Assembly (NCBI GenBank): GCA_942159475.1
Contig: OW804098.1
Coordinates: 114,083,916 to 114,147,915 of the forward strand
Length of the DNA stretch: 64,000 nt
From: Sthenelais limicola
Lineage: Eukaryota; Annelida; Polychaeta; Phyllodocida; Sigalionidae
Direction of reading: 5' to 3'
The notes beneath the pieces are model-generated. The model did not search any database. It was not told the DNA's origin and was given only the letters and a program-made list of their open reading frames with translations. The stretch's first letter is position 1, and each line of letters opens with the position of its first letter. Position numbers and translations under genes: made by a program. This document shows, one piece after another, positions 61,701-64,000 of the stretch.

Positions 61701-64000
61701 ACTTATTGGCTAACATCTATCCATAATTAACTTACTGGCTAACATCTATCCATAATTAACCTACTGGCTAACATCTATCCATAGTTAACTCACTGACTGA
61801 CATCTATCCATAATTAACTTACTGGCTAACATCTATCCATAACTAACTTATTGGCTAACATCTATCCATAATTAACTCACTGGCTAACATCTATCCATAA
61901 TTAACCTACTGACTAACATCTATCCATAATTAACTCACTTGCTAACATCTATCTATAATTAACCTACTGGCTAACATCTATCCATAATTAACCTACTGAC
62001 TAACATCTATCCATAATTAACCTACTGGCTAACATCTATCCATAATTAACCTACTGGCTAACATCTATCCATAATTAACTTACTGGCTAACATCTATCCA
62101 TAATTAACTCACTGGCTAACATCTATCCATAATTAACTTACTGGCTAACATCTATCCATAATTAACCTACTGGCTAACATCTATCCATAATTAACCTACT
62201 GGCTAACATCTATCCATAATTAACTTACTGGCTAACATCTATCCATAATTAACCTACCGGCTAACATCTATCCATAATTAACCTACTGGCTAACATCTAT
62301 CCATAATTAACCTACTGGCTAACATCCATCCATAATTAACTCACTGGCTAACATCTATCCATAATTAACTCACAGGCTAACATCTATCCATAATTAACCT
62401 ACTGGCTAACATCTATCCATAATTAACCTACTGGCTAACATCTATCCATAATTAACCTACTGACTAACATCCATCCATAATTAACTCACTGGCTAACATC
62501 TATCCATAATTAACCTACTGGCTAACATCTATCCATAATTACCTTCTGGCTAACATCTATCCATAATTAACCTACTGACTAACATCCATCCATAATTAAC
62601 CTACTGGCTAACATCTATCCATAATTAACCTACTGGCTAACATCTATCCATAATTAACCTACTGGCTAACATCTATCCATAATTAACTCACTTGCTAACA
62701 TCTATCCATAATTAACTCACTGGCTAACATCTATCCATAATTAACTCACTGGCTAACATCTATCCATAATTAACCTACTGGCTAACATCTATCCATAATT
62801 ATCCTACTGGCTAACATCTATCCATAATTAACTCACTTGCTAACATCTATCCATAATTAACCTACTGGCTAACATCTATCCATAATTAACTTACTGGCTA
62901 ACATCTATCCATAATTAACCTACTGGCTAACATCTATCCATAATTAACTCACTGGCTAACATCTATCCATAATTAACCTACTGGCTAACATCTATCCATA
63001 ATTAACTTACTGGCTAACATCTATCCATAATTAACTCACTGGCTAACATCTATCCATAATTAACTTACTGGCTAACATCTATCCATAGTTAACCTACTGG
63101 CTAACATCTATCCATAATTAACTCACTGGCTAACATCTATCCATAATTAACCTACTGGCTAACATCTATCCATAATTAACCTACCGGCTAATATCTATCC
63201 AAAATTAACCTACCGGCTAACATCTATCCATAATTAACCTACTGGCTAACATCTATCCATAATTAACTCACTGGCTAACATCTATCCATAATTAACTCAC
63301 TGGCTAACATCTATCCATAATTAACCTACTGGCTAACATCCATCCATAATTAACTCACTGACTAACATCTATCCATAAATAACCTACCGGCTAACATCTA
63401 TCCATGATTAACCTACTGGCTAACATCCATCCATAATTAACTCACTGGCTAACATCTATCCATAATTACCTTACCGGCTAACATCTATCCATAATTAACT
63501 CACTGGCTAACATCTATCCATAATTAACTCACTTGCTAACATCTATCCATAATTAACTCACTGGCTAACATCTATCCATAATTAACTCACTTGCTAACAT
63601 CTATCCATAATTAACTCACTTGCTAACATCTATCCATAATTAACTCACTGGCTAACATCTATCCATAATTAACTCACTTGCTAACATCTATCCATAATTA
63701 ACCTACTGGCTAACATCTATCCATAATTAACCTACCGGCTAACAGCTATCCATAATTAACCTACCGGCTAACATCTATCCATAATTAACCTACTGGCTAA
63801 CATCTATCCATAATTAACCTACCGGCTAACATCTATCCATAATTAACCTACTGGCTAACATCTATCCATAATTAACTCACTGGCTAACATCTATCCATAA
63901 TTAACCTACTGACTAACATCTATCCATAATTAACTCACTGGCTAACATCTATCCATAATTAACTCACTTGCTAACTTGCTGCTGACTCACTTGCTAACTC
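58758..64000. repeat. 29 bp minisatellite, about 180 copies
   Basis: Unit TAACYTACTGGCTAACATCT + ATCCATAAT, 29 bp, with variation mostly at TAAC(C/T)(T/C)AC and CTGG/CCGG/TTGG. Scarce indel units allow long duplications to be seen. The pattern breaks up near 63975 (CTTGCTAACTTGCTGCTGAC), so the array may be ending at the window edge. No frame or spacer structure. Confidence 0.98.

Noticed and set aside
58758..64000. CRISPR-like array (29 bp repeats)
   Set aside because: Units are contiguous with no spacers, and the DNA is animal.

Overview
This window is nuclear DNA from an animal. It is AT-rich, its genes are split by long GT-AG introns, it carries a eukaryotic Pol III tRNA-Leu gene, and most of it is transposon-derived (LINEs, MITEs, a Helitron end, LTR pieces, a 5.2 kb minisatellite). 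A CARD-NACHT receptor, a rhodopsin-class GPCR and an SLC46-like carrier indicate a metazoan, most likely a marine invertebrate; I cannot name the species. All gene models are built by hand from splice signals and reading-phase matching.

Layout. (1) 2634-20991, plus strand: six exons of a GPCR with a cysteine-rich ectodomain, open at its 5' side. Its 12 kb last intron holds a TA-flanked TIR DNA element (8744-17731), which itself carries a 7.1 kb LINE (about 10545-17632). That LINE encodes coiled coil, RRM-like, NADAR and SGNH-hydrolase segments, an unexplained 304-codon frame, an APE endonuclease and a reverse transcriptase, now broken by frameshifts and stops. (2) 21-32.9 kb: gene-poor, with MITEs, an LTR-like piece, a Helitron-like copy and a duplicated 227 bp segment. 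(3) 32946-45260, plus strand: a complete innate-immunity-type gene with TATA box, non-coding leader, an exon ending exactly in ATG, a CARD split over two exons, a NACHT ATPase exon, three repeat-type exons of equal phase and a C-terminal exon. The coding exons sum to 4041 bases (1346 residues) in one phase-consistent frame. (4) 45.9-49 kb: a 5'-truncated L1/Tx1-type LINE (minus) with 14 bp target duplications, a Helitron 3' end, a tRNA-like SINE and a 404 bp LTR miniature retroelement whose LTRs contain a tRNA-like Pol III promoter. (5) 50717-50798: tRNA-Leu(AAG). (6) 53.9-56.05 kb, minus strand: two exons of an SLC46-like MFS carrier. (7) 58758-64000: a 29 bp minisatellite of about 180 copies with long internal duplications.

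The genes do not form a pathway. The receptor and the GPCR are separate sensing genes whose introns collect mobile DNA. The strongest candidates for something new are the miniature LTR element with a tRNA-like LTR, the multi-enzyme ORF1 of the LINE together with its repeat-bearing inter-ORF region, and the tandem exon repeats of the CARD-NACHT protein.
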